DNA from: Aselliscus stoliczkanus
Taxonomy: Eukaryota > Chordata > Mammalia > Chiroptera > Hipposideridae
Length of the DNA: 64,000 nucleotides
Direction: 5' to 3'
Assembly (NCBI GenBank): GCA_033961575.1
Contig: CM066727.1
Span: forward strand, 83,636,501-83,700,500
The notes under the pieces are model-generated. The model ran no database searches. It was not told where the DNA came from and was given only the letters and a program-made list of their open reading frames with translations. Made by a program: the position numbers and the translations under genes. Positions 1-9,460 of the stretch are shown here, piece after piece (positions within the stretch are counted from its first letter, which is position 1; the number at the start of each line of letters is the position of its first letter).

Positions 1-284
1 ATTTATTTCATTAATTCAATTAGGGGTTTCATGGTATTATAATGAGGTATATTTTTATTGAGTTATTAACCAAAAGTTACTATTTTAAATCTGATTACTT
101 TGATCTTCCTGGGACCTTATAGATAATTAACCTCATGGTTTTCTCCTAATTATTTAATTTGGTCTCCATGACAGTCTATCATTTGGTCTATACCCATGAC
201 TTTAATTTCATCTTTCATTATTTTCCCATTGTCCTTTGATAGTCTCAGTAGTCTTTTTTAATTCCTGTTAACCACCATGACACC

Positions 285-286
<2 letters not shown>

Positions 287-329
<43 letters not shown>
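287..329. repeat. (CT)n microsatellite
   Basis: About 20 CT units, nearly uninterrupted. No other feature abuts it. Confidence 0.95.
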
Positions 330-330
<1 letters not shown>

Positions 331-584
331 TTGCTATTCCATTTAGGAGCCCTTTATCATGAAGTTTCTATTTTAGGGATCTGTATTCTTTTGCTAGATA
401 TATTCTCTATAGATTTAAATTGTTTTGTATTTTTGTGTTAAGATTTTATAAGCAAAGCTCATAATGAACATTCATATACAGGATTATGTAGGAATACGAT
501 TTTTAATGTCTCCAGGATAAATGCCCAGGAGTGAAATTGCCACACCTAATTTTAACTGACAAATTGTTTTTCCAGAGTTGTTGT

Positions 585-1140
585 GGTAGTAGGCAGAAAT
601 GAAGATAGAATCCAAAATTTCCACCCATTAGTGTACATGTTCTCTGCAGACTCTTCTGCATGATTGCCAGGAACACCTGTGAATATGATGAAAAATATTC
701 TTGTATTATGACCAAAGGAATTTTGTAGATGTAATTAATGTCTGTAATCATTTGACTTTGAAATAGTCAAAAGAAAGTTTACTCTATGTGGATCAGGTTT
801 AATTAGGTGAGCCTTTAAATGATACTCAGAGCAGCAGAGATTTATTTATCTGCTGGCCTGAGGAACAAATTGCCATATTGTTGAGTGGGCCGTACGGCAA
901 GGATCCATGAGTGGCCACTAGATGTTGATAATACTTCCCAGCCAAGAGCTAGCAAGAAAACAAGAACCTCTGTTACATAACCAAAAGTAAATGAATTCTG
1001 CAATAACTTGAGGGAGACTGAAAGCACCCTATTCCTTGATCCAGCCTCCTCCAAATGAGGGCACAGATAGCCAGCACCTTAATTTCAATCCTGTCAGAGC
1101 CTGAGCAGAGTGTTTTTATAATATTAATAAATAATTTGGT
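585..1140 (+). mobile_element. Old MLT1-like (MaLR/ERVL) LTR
   Basis: The segment follows the MLT1 LTR pattern as I remember it: 'cctgtgaatatgatg', then 'attttgtagatgtaatta', 'gatcaggtttaattaggtgag', 'gagcagcagagatt', 'gccagcaccttaatttcaat', and 'gagcctgagcagag' near the 3' side. It is heavily diverged and its ends are uncertain. No internal retroviral sequence adjoins it, so it is at most a solo LTR remnant. Subfamily not assigned. Confidence 0.5.
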
Positions 1141-1735
1141 TGGCTTTTGTTCTCAGTTCCTGGGAGGTAACCTGTGAACACTTGGAATTTGCCAAGTGAT
1201 AGGAGTGTCTAATATTCATCATGAGCCAATCAAATCACAGCAGATAGTTTATGCTAGCAAGGTGACTGACGGTGGGCTCTGGATAGTCTGTGCTAAGAAA
1301 ATGATTCAAGATGGGGTCTGGTCAAGACAGAAAGACAATGGGATTAGAGGATTGGGGCTTTAGGGAAGGAAGGGGGCTGGGCTCAGTCTGCAACTTCTCC
1401 TTGAGTTGCAAAGACAGAATGTAGCATGCAAAGACAGAGTGTAGCATGCAAACCGAGAGGCTTGGTTTGTCTGAGGGTTCTCCCCCAGGGGAAAGATAGA
1501 GGTGTTCATTGTGCCTACAGTATTCCTGGACTATTAGTGAGCGCCTCAGGAAAAGGGGGTAGTTTCTGTTTCTTTAACATGGAAAGCTGAAGGAACTACC
1601 ATAATTTAGAGGGGATAGCTAAGAACAAAGGGAAAGGGACAGGTGTCTTATTGCACACAGTGTGGCTCTGTGAGAAGGCACAGAACTTAGAACTTCTTCA
1701 CAGGAAGGACAGAAGTAAAGTATGCTTCTAACAAT
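1141..1735. other. Unassigned stretch with a short tandem duplication
   Basis: No gene seen. A unit of about 20 bp ('gcaaagacagaatgtagcat') is repeated once with one change at roughly 1407-1446. The rest is moderately GC-balanced sequence that may be an unrecognised old repeat. Confidence 0.4.
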
Positions 1736-2243
1736 TAAAAGAGACAAACAAAAACTCAATAGCTGAAGAGTACAATAACTAAACTCACAAATTCAGTAGA
1801 GAACTTTAATAGTGGACTTGATCAAGAAGAAGAAAAAAATTTAAAAAATTAGAAAGTCTGAATAGGCCAATATCAAATAGCAAGATTTCATAAGTAATCA
1901 AAAAATCTTTCAACAAAGAAAAGCCCAGGCCAGATGGCTTCACTGGTGAATTCTACCAAATATTTAAAGAACTAACACCAATCCTTCTAAAATTCTTCCA
2001 AAAATAGAAGAGGAAGGAATACTTCCAAACTCATTTTTTGAGGATAGTATCACTCTCATACCAAAACCAGACAGGACATTACAAGAAAACAACAAGCAAA
2101 TGTGCTTGATTAACATTAATGCATAATGGTCAACAAAATACTAGCAAACTGAATTCAACAGCCCATTAAAAGTATCAAACACCATGATCAAGTGAAATTT
2201 ATCTTTGGGATACCAGGATGGTTCAACATATACAAATCTATAT
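1736..2243 (+). pseudogene. L1 ORF2 fragment (linker and start of reverse transcriptase)
   Basis: Sense-strand L1 ORF2 sequence. It covers the segment before the RT domain through the 'PGPDGF' and 'EGILPNSF' region and the 'DQVGFIPGMQGWFN' region, all recognisable in degraded form (for example 'ccaggccagatggcttcactggtgaattctacc' encodes a PGQMASLVNSTK-like shifted version). Several frame breaks. A fragment of a non-LTR retrotransposon polymerase with no possible activity. It ends against an L1 piece of opposite orientation near 2245. Confidence 0.8.
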
Positions 2244-2246
2244 TCT

Positions 2247-2731
2247 TGGGTTTTTCTGAGTAGATAATCATGTCACCTGCTACTAAGGATAATTGTATTT
2301 CTTATTTTTCCAACTATATATTTTATTTCATTTTCTTGCCTTATTGCTCTGTCTAGGAATTTTGGACTATTAATAAAATAAACAGCAAGTCATAAGTCAT
2401 TAGCAAATACATAAAGTGAGAAATGTGCACTAAAATGATATATAACATAACTACACTTATTTAAGAATGTATTCCAATATCAAAGGAAAATTTCAGCAGT
2501 GCAAAAACCACAATTACATTTGCACCAATACATTAAATAGGATTGCTGAGAGCAAACATCCCTGTCTTGTTCCTAATTTTAGTGGAAAACCTTCAGTGTT
2601 TCACCACTAGGTATGATGCTCAAGCTGCTTTCTTCCTTACTGATTTTATGTGCATTTTCTCTGCAAATAATTTAGCAATCAGTGTTTTCTTTAATGCGTA
2701 CTGAAATTCTCTTATTACCTTTATAAACATT
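2247..2731 (-). mobile_element. Old L1 ORF2 fragment, antisense
   Basis: Reverse-complement L1 RT-region sequence, recognisable from 'gattgctgagagcaaacatccctgtcttgttcc' and 'ttgccttattgctctgtctagga', both typical of L1 ORF2 read backwards. A stretch from about 2362 to 2535 does not fit L1 and contains a mariner-like terminus. The piece may belong to the same old L1 as 6128-7960, split by the L1 insertion at 2745-6127. Confidence 0.6.
2501..2530. mobile_element. Hsmar1/MADE1-like terminal repeat half
   Basis: 'gcaaaaaccacaattacatt' followed by 'tgcaccaata' closely resembles one arm of the palindromic MADE1/Hsmar1 terminal repeat and ends in TA. The opposite arm is not visible within the expected 80 bp, so only half an element survives. 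Confidence 0.5.
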
Positions 2732-2744
2732 TAGGATTTTTTAA

Positions 2745-3268
2745 TTTTTTTTTAATATTTTATTGTGAAATAAACATTAAAAAAAATAAGTTTCAGGTGT
2801 ACAACACAATGCAATAGTTATACTTTTTACCCCTCAAAGTGACAACCCTCCTCCCCCAGTTCACCACCCCACTCCTCTCTGCCCATATCATACATATCTA
2901 TTAAAATTCCTTTGACTCCCTTCTATAGTATGCTCCACATCCTGTGACTATCTATATATTCAGTTACAGTTGGCATACAATATTATACAACATCAGCTTC
3001 AGGTGTACAGTGCAGTGATCAAGCCTCTACTCCATCCATGAAGTGGTCTCCCTAACAAGATATGTGACCATCTGACACGCCACAAAATTTTTACATTATT
3101 ATATTCCCCAAACTGTATTTCATATCCCTGTGGCAATATTGTAGTTGCCTATTTATGCTGTCTAATCCCTTCCCCTTCTCCCTTATCCCCACCCCCCTCC
3201 CAACTACCAACCCTTAGTTTTTCCCCTATATCTATGAGTCTGTTTACTTTGTTTGTTTATTCAGTTTT
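2745..3268 (-). mobile_element. L1 3'UTR and poly(A) end
   Basis: Minus-strand L1 3'UTR. It ends in the 'ttgtacacctgaaact' terminus that is shared by every L1 3' end of this lineage in the window (24.7, 30.5 and 55.7 kb) and is followed by an A-rich tail. On the minus strand it contains G-tracts, seen on the plus strand as 'ctcctcccccag' and 'cccacccccctccc'. Confidence 0.85.
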
Positions 3269-3508
3269 TCAGATTCCACATATAAGTGAGATCTTACGGT
3301 ATTTGTCTTTCTCCGACTGACTCATTTCACTTAATAGTTTCTTCACAACATTATCAATTACATCCCAGAACTGCCCCCCATATCCCTGTGGCAACACTGT
3401 AGTCACCCACCTACGCTGTCCAAAACCTTCCCCGTCTCCCTCAGCCCCACTCCCTCCCAAGCCAGCAACCATCAGTTTTTCCTTTATATCTGCTTGATAT
3501 GATTTCAA
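3269..3508 (-). pseudogene. Rearranged end of L1 ORF2
   Basis: An open frame of 79 codons whose last 20 or so residues (SEMSQSEKDKY...SLICGI) are the C-terminus of L1 ORF2, matching the copies at 25166 and 30081. Its first 55 codons are not ORF2. They read through a piece of L1 3'UTR placed upstream of the ORF2 end, which duplicates the segment at about 3095-3235. The join is near 3345, where 'aatgttgtgaa' of the 3'UTR runs into 'gaaactattaagtg' of ORF2. The frame is therefore an accident of rearrangement. Confidence 0.75.
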
Positions 3509-4065
3509 TATTTTTAAATTTACTGAGACTTGTTTTGTGGCCTAAAATGGTCTGTCTTGGAAAATGTCCTATGTGCACTTGAGAAGAAGGTATATTCTGT
3601 TGTTTCAGGGTGAAATGTTCTAAAAATATTGACGAAGTCCCACTAATCTAAAGTGACATTTAAGGCCACTCTTTCATGTTGATTTTCTGTCTAGAGGATC
3701 TGTCCATTGGTGACAATGGGGTGTTGAAGTCCCCTAGTATGATAGTGTTACTGTTGATCTGTGTCTTTATATCTGTCAAATTCTGTTTTATATAATTAGG
3801 AGTTCCTATGCTGGGTGCATAGATGTTTATTAGGGTTGTAGTGCCCTTCTTTGTCTTTTATTGTAGTCATTTTAAAGTCTATTTTGTCCAAAATAAGTAC
3901 TGCTACTCCAATTTTTTTTTTCCTCATTTGCATTTGCATGAAATATCTTATTCCTTCTGTAAACAGCATATTCATGGGTCCTATTTTCTTATCCACTAAG
4001 CCACTCTCTGTCTTTTAATTGGAGCATTTAGCCCATTCACATTTAAAATTATTATTGATAGGTGC
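3495..4065 (-). pseudogene. L1 ORF2 endonuclease fragment
   Basis: The clearest part is the frame at 3796-3996, with 'KKIGVAVLILDKIDFK' and 'KDKEGHYN', matching the N-terminal apurinic-like endonuclease domain of L1 ORF2 (family pattern KAGVAILVSDKTDFK...DKEGHY). The coding sequence is about 190 codons, shorter than the 240-residue domain, and then stops at a junction with 3'UTR sequence at 3492-3495. The catalytic set is incomplete, so no activity is expected. Confidence 0.8.
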
Positions 4066-4089
4066 ATATGTATTGCCATTTTGTTATTT

Positions 4090-5014
4090 GTATTCCTGGT
4101 CTTCCTGGGTTACCTTGTTTACCCCTTTCTTCTGTTTAAAAAAGCCCCTTTAACATATCTTGCAATGCTGCCTTGGTGGTAATGAATTCCTTAAGCTTAT
4201 TCTTTTCTGAGAAGCTCTTTATTTCTCCTTCAATTTTAAGTGATAGCCATGATGGGTAGAACAATCTTGGTTATAGGCCTTTATTTTGTGTCACTTTGAG
4301 TATCTCCTGCCACTCCCTTTTGGCCTGCATAGTTTCTGTAGACAAGTCAGCTGTTACTCTAATAAGAGTTCCTTTGTATGTAACCTGCTGTCTTTCTCCT
4401 GCTGCTTTTAGGATTCTGTCTCTGTCTTTAACCTTTGCCATTTTAACTATGATGTGTCTTGGTGTGGACGTCTTTGGGTTCGGCTTGTTTGGAACACTCT
4501 GTACTTCCTGGGCATGTATGTTGATTTCCTTCACCAGGGTAGGGAAGTTTTCAGTCATTATTTTTTCAAATACATTCTCGACCCCTTGCTTCTCTTCTCC
4601 TTCTGGTATCCCTATGATGTGAGTGGTTGTTGCGTTTCATCTCGTCCCATAGGGCTCTTAAACTATTTTCTTTTTTTTTTTTTTTTTAATTTTTTTGGTC
4701 TTTTTGTTGTGCCAACTAGGTGATTTCTCTATTTTGTCTTCCAAATCACTGATCTGATTCTCTGCTTCATCTACTCTACTGGTGATTCCTTCAAGTGTGT
4801 TCTTCATTTCAGTTATTGTATTCTTTAGTTCTAACTGGTTGTTTTTTATGATTTCTCTATCCTTCCTTATGTCCTCACTAAATTTGTTAAACATTCTTAT
4901 CATCAGTGTTCTAAACTCTGTCTCTGAAAGGTTGGATCCCTCTGTTTCATTTAGCTCCATTTCTAGAGGTTTCTTTTGATCTTTTACTTGTGACATGTTT
5001 CTTTGTTTCCTCAT
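4090..5014 (-). pseudogene. L1 ORF1 (nucleic-acid chaperone) pseudogene
   Basis: Encodes the L1 ORF1 protein, which trimerises, binds L1 RNA and forms the retrotransposition RNP. The likely start is the MRKQRN methionine near 5014. The N-terminal part is charged and coiled-coil-like, with heptad-type 'SRVDEAENQISDLEDKIEK' down to about 4705. The coding sequence is broken at an expanded poly(T/A) run at about 4668-4690. It resumes at 4558-4271 with the conserved C-terminal region: 'ENFPTLVKEINIHAQEVQ', 'TPRHIIVKMAKVKDRDRIL', 'VTYKGTLIRVTADLSTETMQ' and 'KREW'. The last 60 or so residues decay toward 4090. Apart from the poly-A break the sequence is well preserved, suggesting a moderately young copy. 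Confidence 0.85.
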
Positions 5015-6127
5015 TCTGGCTGTCGCTCTGGGATTGCTTTGGTGTATTAGATAGATCACCAGGAGAGCCCTGGCTGGATCACGCAGGCACACAGCTCACG
5101 GCCCATCACTCCCAGTAAAACTCCCAGTCTCAACCTGTCCCACTCAGCTGCTCGCATGTCAGGCCGAGCAGCCCGACAACCAATCACTAGCCTGGCCACT
5201 CTGCAAGCGCAGTGCGGAGAGCAGGGACCCGAGGCGGCACGCGCACTCCCGTGTCTCAGTGAGCAGCCTGTTGGAGCCAGAGTGAGCCCACCAGGCTTTT
5301 CCCTAGCAACCCAGCACGAGCCATGGAGGGTTGGGATCCAAGGTGGCTGTGCACTCCCGGGGCTCAGTGAGCAGCGTGTTGGAGCCGGAGGGCAGTCACC
5401 AAGTATTTCCCTGGCAACCAGTATAAGCTGGGCGGAGGGGATCCAAGGCTACATGCGCGCATGCACACACGCACATCTGTGCCAATTCCACCAGACTAAT
5501 GAGGTCCTGGACCTGACCCTCTGTGGGAGGGTCCAACCCTGTAAAAATGGCGCCTTCCTGTATACCACTCACATGCAAGCTCCACACCAGGGGAACAATA
5601 GTCCCAAAACCTCCAGCTTCTGTAGCAAAGGTGCTCAGTTCAGTCCATCCCCGCAGGCTCCTGGGCTCGGCTCACATAGCTACTCCCTCCACCAGGAACC
5701 ATGTAAGTGCTCACTGGCAAGCAAGCCTGTGCACTGGCCCCACTGATTCTCTAGCCATTCTCAGCCTCACTGAGCTGAGCATAAAGAGTCCTCACTAATT
5801 TCCTACCAGCTATTGTGGAACGCCTCTTCCCAGCAAAGGAACTCTGGGCTAGTGAGCTCGGTGTGGGGCCGGAGGGTCTCTCCCCCAACCGGAGAAGCCT
5901 CCCCACTTATGGGACTTCCCTCACGGGGTTTGCCCTCTCTCGTCTCCGCCCATCCTACCAGACCCGACATGGCCTCCTCTTAAAGTTCTTCATTTAGTGG
6001 TTCTGTTCATCTAGTGTTCCGAGGACCTCCAGGGTTCAATGTTGTATAAATTGTTTGTAATTTTGGTGTCATCCTGGGAGGTAGTTAGCACATTGTCTGT
6101 CTATTGAGCCATTTTACTGGAAGTCCG
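5015..6127 (-). promoter_or_regulatory. L1 5'UTR, GC-rich and CpG-retaining
   Basis: Lies directly upstream of ORF1 and ends at the 5' TSD, so it appears to reach or nearly reach the true L1 5' end (the minus strand begins 'cggacttccagtaaaatggc'). It is much more GC- and CpG-rich than its surroundings, especially 5050-5470 and 5815-5970. L1 5'UTRs of this type normally hold an internal Pol II promoter, and often an antisense one. It contains about two and a half tandem units of roughly 108 bp at 5189-5445. Confidence 0.7.
5156..5746 (+). other. Antisense ORF in L1 5'UTR with in-frame repeats
   Basis: A 196-codon open frame on the strand opposite the L1, wholly within its 5'UTR. No domain is recognised. 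It is repetitive: 'SLAT' recurs at residues 12, 49 and 85 and 'ALP' at 30 and 66, giving a 36-37 residue period that equals the 108-bp DNA unit ('ctcagtgagcagc' at 5255 and again at 5363). A C-terminal part rich in H, S, P and C follows. Primate L1s have a short antisense ORF0 in the same location, but I see no sequence kinship. GC-rich sequence lengthens chance ORFs, so coding is unproven. Confidence 0.25.
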
Positions 6128-6379
6128 TAGGATTTTTAATATCTGCTGAATTTGTCTTATCATTATTAAATGACTCTTTCATCCCTAGTAATCTTTTTTC
6201 TCTCAAATGTACAGCATTTTATATTAATATAGCAACTCCACTGACCACCTTGCTTTTTTATCAGGGTGTTTAGCATACTTGCATTAGATTTGGCTATGGA
6301 TATGGTTGACTTTGTACCTGCAATTTTGCTGAGTTTGATTTTTATTTTTGTTTTGGTCTTATTTTGTCTTAGTTTTTCT

Positions 6380-6910
6380 TTTTTTTTAAATCGGGGAATT
6401 GGGGGAGAGGAACAGTGTTGGGGAATTGGGGAAGGTGACTATTCAAGTTGTGTTCTTCAATCTTAGTAGTGGAGGGTACCAGTCGCCATCCTGCTGCTCT
6501 TGGCCTCTAAGCTCAGGGTGCTGTGTTACAAACTTAGTTGTGGGTGGGCATAGCCACCATCCCATGTGGGAGTTGAACCTGGCAGCCTTGTTGTTAAGAG
6601 AGCACACTCTATACATTGAGCCATCTGGGTGGAAGCTCAGCTCAAGGTGCCGAGTTTAGTCTTAGTTGCCGGCAGTCTTAGTGGCAGGTGTAGCCCACCA
6701 ATGAACAGGCTGTCTTATTGTTAGGAGCTGGTATTATCACCAGCTGAGCCATCCTGCCACCTGTTGGCAGCTCAGAGGCAGCTCAGCTCGGAAGCAATAT
6801 CATTGGCCCATGTGGGAATCGAATTGGCAGAGGCCCTGTTACTCAGAGCTCGCAATCTTAAACTAACTCTTAACCAACTGAACCACTCAGCCGGAACGCC
6901 TTTTTTTTTT
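6380..6910 (-). mobile_element. Composite tRNA-derived SINE, long form
   Basis: Minus-strand SINE. On the reverse strand it opens at about 6895 with 'ggctgagtggttcagttggt' (A box), then a degenerate B box 'attcgattcccacatg'. It continues through a body with repeated 'ggctcagctg' motifs and ends near 6380 with the 'ccccgattt' tail region. The length suggests two SINE units fused or one long-form member. No clear TSD was found because both flanks are T-rich. Confidence 0.75.
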
Positions 6911-6990
6911 CTTTTTCTGTTTTCTTTTGAATTAACTGAGTTTTTATGATGACATATTATTTGCTGTGTTGGCTATTTAGATGTAAGTAA

Positions 6991-6992
<2 letters not shown>

Positions 6993-7042
<50 letters not shown>
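6993..7042. repeat. (GT)n microsatellite
   Basis: About 25 uninterrupted GT units inside old L1 sequence. Confidence 0.95.
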
Positions 7043-7045
<3 letters not shown>

Positions 7046-8148
7046 ATTGCCTTAGGTTACATTTCTACTTATCACAATATACTTTCAAATAACATTGTAT
7101 CACTTAAACCTTAAATAAAGCATAAAATGAAATATTTCCATATCCACCTACTTATACTTTGTGCTGTTTTTTATACATTTATTTCTACATATGTTATAAA
7201 TGTCATAGTCTGTTTTTATTATTTTGTTGTAAAAAATCAATTATCCTTGAAGAAAATTTAAAATAAGAATTATTTTATACTTATCTACCTATTTACCATT
7301 TCATGTGTTCTTCATTCCTTTGTAGAGACCTGGGTTTCTGTCAGATGGACTTTGGTTAACATATTTTTAGTTCATATCTGTGGATGATGAATCCTTATAG
7401 CTTCTCTATGTTTGAGATAGTCTTTATTTTGCTATTGTTTTGAGGGATCTTATCCCTGAGTGCACTCATAGAACCTAGGTCAAAAATTTTCTTCTTCAGT
7501 AAAATTGTTGCTCTGTTGTATTTTGTATTTAATTGTTTTCATCCTTATATTTGCTGGTCTCTATATAATGTGTCTTACTTCTCTGGTTACTTTTAAGTTT
7601 TTCCCTGTATCTCTAGTTTTGAAAAATTTGACAACGATGTGCCTTCATGTAATTTCTTCATGTCTTATGCTTGGGTTTTGTTGGGCTTCTTGAATCTGTG
7701 GGTTTATAATTTTCATAAATTTGGGAAATATTTGCCATTATTCATTAAATGTTTTTTTCTATGCCCTTCAACCTGCAGCTCTTTTTGGCTGTACCCTGTA
7801 GACTCTCTCCAGGCAGTAAGCTGGGGCTTTCATAGGTCTTATATTTTTTATTCCCTGTCTCTCAGTGATCACTGTCCTGTACTGCCAGATATTATCTACT
7901 ATATGAAAACTATCAATTTATATATTGTGTACCATCTCTGTGGCACATTCTGACAGTGGCTAAAACGTTATGGCCAGAATTAGAAGTGTTCCTACCCTTT
8001 TAAAATGTTTTATTCTGAACTGATCTTCTCAGGATTTACAGCATGCTTATTGGTTTTTCACTCATTCTTGTTAAACACGATGCATTTTAACTGAATTTAA
8101 AATACAAAAAATAACTGATACTGAATATCCAGGTAATGTGTGACACAG

Positions 8149-8150
<2 letters not shown>

Positions 8151-8192
<42 letters not shown>
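8151..8192. repeat. (AT)n microsatellite
   Basis: About 20 AT units, self-complementary. Confidence 0.95.
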
Positions 8193-8195
<3 letters not shown>

Positions 8196-8309
8196 CTTTA
8201 CAAAAAAAATTTGCTCTGTCTTCATAACATCTAAATAACAAAACAGTTAAAGAATCAGTTTTTTACCTTGTTTTCTGTTCCATATACACTATGTAGGGGA
8301 TATCATCTA

Positions 8310-8390
8310 TTGGGTTGTCAGAAAAGTCATGATGCATTTTTGCAATGAAAAACATAGAAAAAATGTGTCATGACTTTTCCGATGTAAAAA
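8310..8390. mobile_element. 81-bp palindromic mariner-type MITE, copy 1
   Basis: Arms 'gtcagaaaagtcatgatgca' and its near-reverse complement around 8366-8382 flank a short centre, giving a hairpin of 81 bp bounded by TA at 8308-8309 and 8391-8392. The size, TA target and 'ttgggttg' start are those of MADE1-like elements mobilised by a mariner transposase. A second copy is at 63505-63585. Confidence 0.8.
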
Positions 8391-8659
8391 TACTTTTACA
8401 GCTTTAGAAAGTTAGACATATAATGATACAATCAAACTTTAGCTCCTGAACACTTATCTCATCAACTGTTCAGTTTCTTATATGCAACTCTCTCCTTAAC
8501 ATTTTGATTGGATATACAATATAGACCTCAAATTTCATTGAAAAGAAATAAATGAAGGAAGGAAATAAAAAAAAAACTGCTGTGTAGACTGCAACTCTCC
8601 ACATTTGCTTTTCAACCAGGTTTTCCATCTTGTTAAATGACAAAGCTATTTATGTAGGT

Positions 8660-9095
8660 GCTTGGGCTGGAGGAGACGGGAAGAGGGTTTCTAGTTTTCT
8701 TATTCTTCCCTTTCCTCCAACATCAAACCATATCTATTCTATCTCCTAAATATATCATATACCCAATTGCTTTCACTTTCTATTCCTACTTTTACCTTTC
8801 TGAAAATGTCACTTTCCTTCCTAAGCCCTCTGTCAACTTCACTTCTTGAGGTTTATTTTTCACCAGAAGCCAGAACGTGTTTCTCCATTTCTCAACAAGC
8901 TCTTTCACAGTTGATTATTTCTTACCGTGAATTACAATATGGCTATTCCTAACAAAACTTACTTCAACCTCATCTTTTCTTAGCTTACCCCATTTCAGAA
9001 CAACCAAATTTATTTAATTTCTTTGATCACTTCAGTTCTATTCTGAACTCAGCCTCTTTTACTTGCCCTCTTTTCTGCCTGGAATTCATTTTCCT
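8660..9095 (+). mobile_element. L2 fragment
   Basis: Pyrimidine-rich plus-strand sequence with L2 landmarks: 'tatctcctaaatatatcata' (family: ctacctccaaaatatatcca) and 'tctgcctggaattcattttcc' (family: tctgcctggaacattcttcc) in the right order. Strongly diverged. Confidence 0.55.
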
Positions 9096-9221
<126 letters not shown>

Positions 9222-9222
9222 T

Positions 9223-9458
9223 CACAGGGTGCCAAAAAAACTTATACACATTTTTGGAAAGGAAAAACTATTAAAATTATAATATTCAATATATACCAAT
9301 AGCAAAAGATGAATACAAGTCATTTTTGATTTCTGTAATTACAAGCAGTGCTCAAAGTGGTTACCATCAGCATCCAAACTCTTCTGATTATGGCGAACTA
9401 CTGCTTGAGCAGCATTGACCAAAGTGTCCACTTGTATACACTGTTTTGGCAGCCCTGG
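9223..9458 (-). mobile_element. Internally deleted mariner, copy 1
   Basis: Terminal inverted repeats 'cagggtgccaaaaaaa' at the left and the complement of 'cagggctgccaaaac' at the right. TA follows at 9459-9460. The left TA is blurred by the adjoining TA microsatellite. Length is 236 bp, the same as the copy at 51310-51545, and the two align throughout, so both derive from one deletion product. Confidence 0.8.
9339..9428 (-). pseudogene. Mariner transposase C-terminus remnant
   Basis: Thirty codons ending in a stop: DTLVNAAQAVVRHNQKSL followed by a DADGNHFEHCL end. The 'GGHFEHLL'-type ending just inside the 3' inverted repeat is characteristic of some mariner transposases. The N-terminal DNA-binding part and the catalytic D,D,D residues are absent, lost in the internal deletion. 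Confidence 0.75.
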
Positions 9459-9460
9459 TA

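Larger units (their letters stand above)
2745..6127 (-). mobile_element. L1 insertion lacking most of ORF2, TSD-flanked
   Basis: Read on the minus strand this is one L1-type insertion: 5'UTR (6127 to about 5015), ORF1 (5014 to about 4090), the first part of the ORF2 endonuclease (about 4065-3495), a stray 3'UTR segment (3492-3346), the last codons of ORF2 (3345-3269), the 3'UTR and a poly(A) tail (3268-2745). The flanks match: 'taggattttttaat' at 2732-2745 and 'taggatttttaat' at 6128-6140, one T apart. This supports a single retrotransposition event of about 3.4 kb. The missing part is the rest of the endonuclease and essentially all of the RT domain. The insertion lies in older L1 sequence. 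Confidence 0.75.
6128..7960 (-). mobile_element. Old L1 (endonuclease/ORF1 part), antisense
   Basis: Diverged minus-strand L1. 'atattaatatagcaactcca' near 6225 is the reversed endonuclease region. 6915-7280 fits the reversed area around the ORF2 start, and 7600-7960 ('atttgtgggtttataattttcataaatttggg'-like text, 'ttattcattaaatg') fits reversed ORF1 of old L1 or HAL1. It is split by the SINE at 6380-6910 and by a (GT)n run. Confidence 0.55.

Noticed and set aside
5050..5990. GC-rich block considered as a host CpG-island promoter
   Set aside because: It lies wholly within an L1 5'UTR bounded by the TSD and ORF1, so its CpG content is explained by the transposon.
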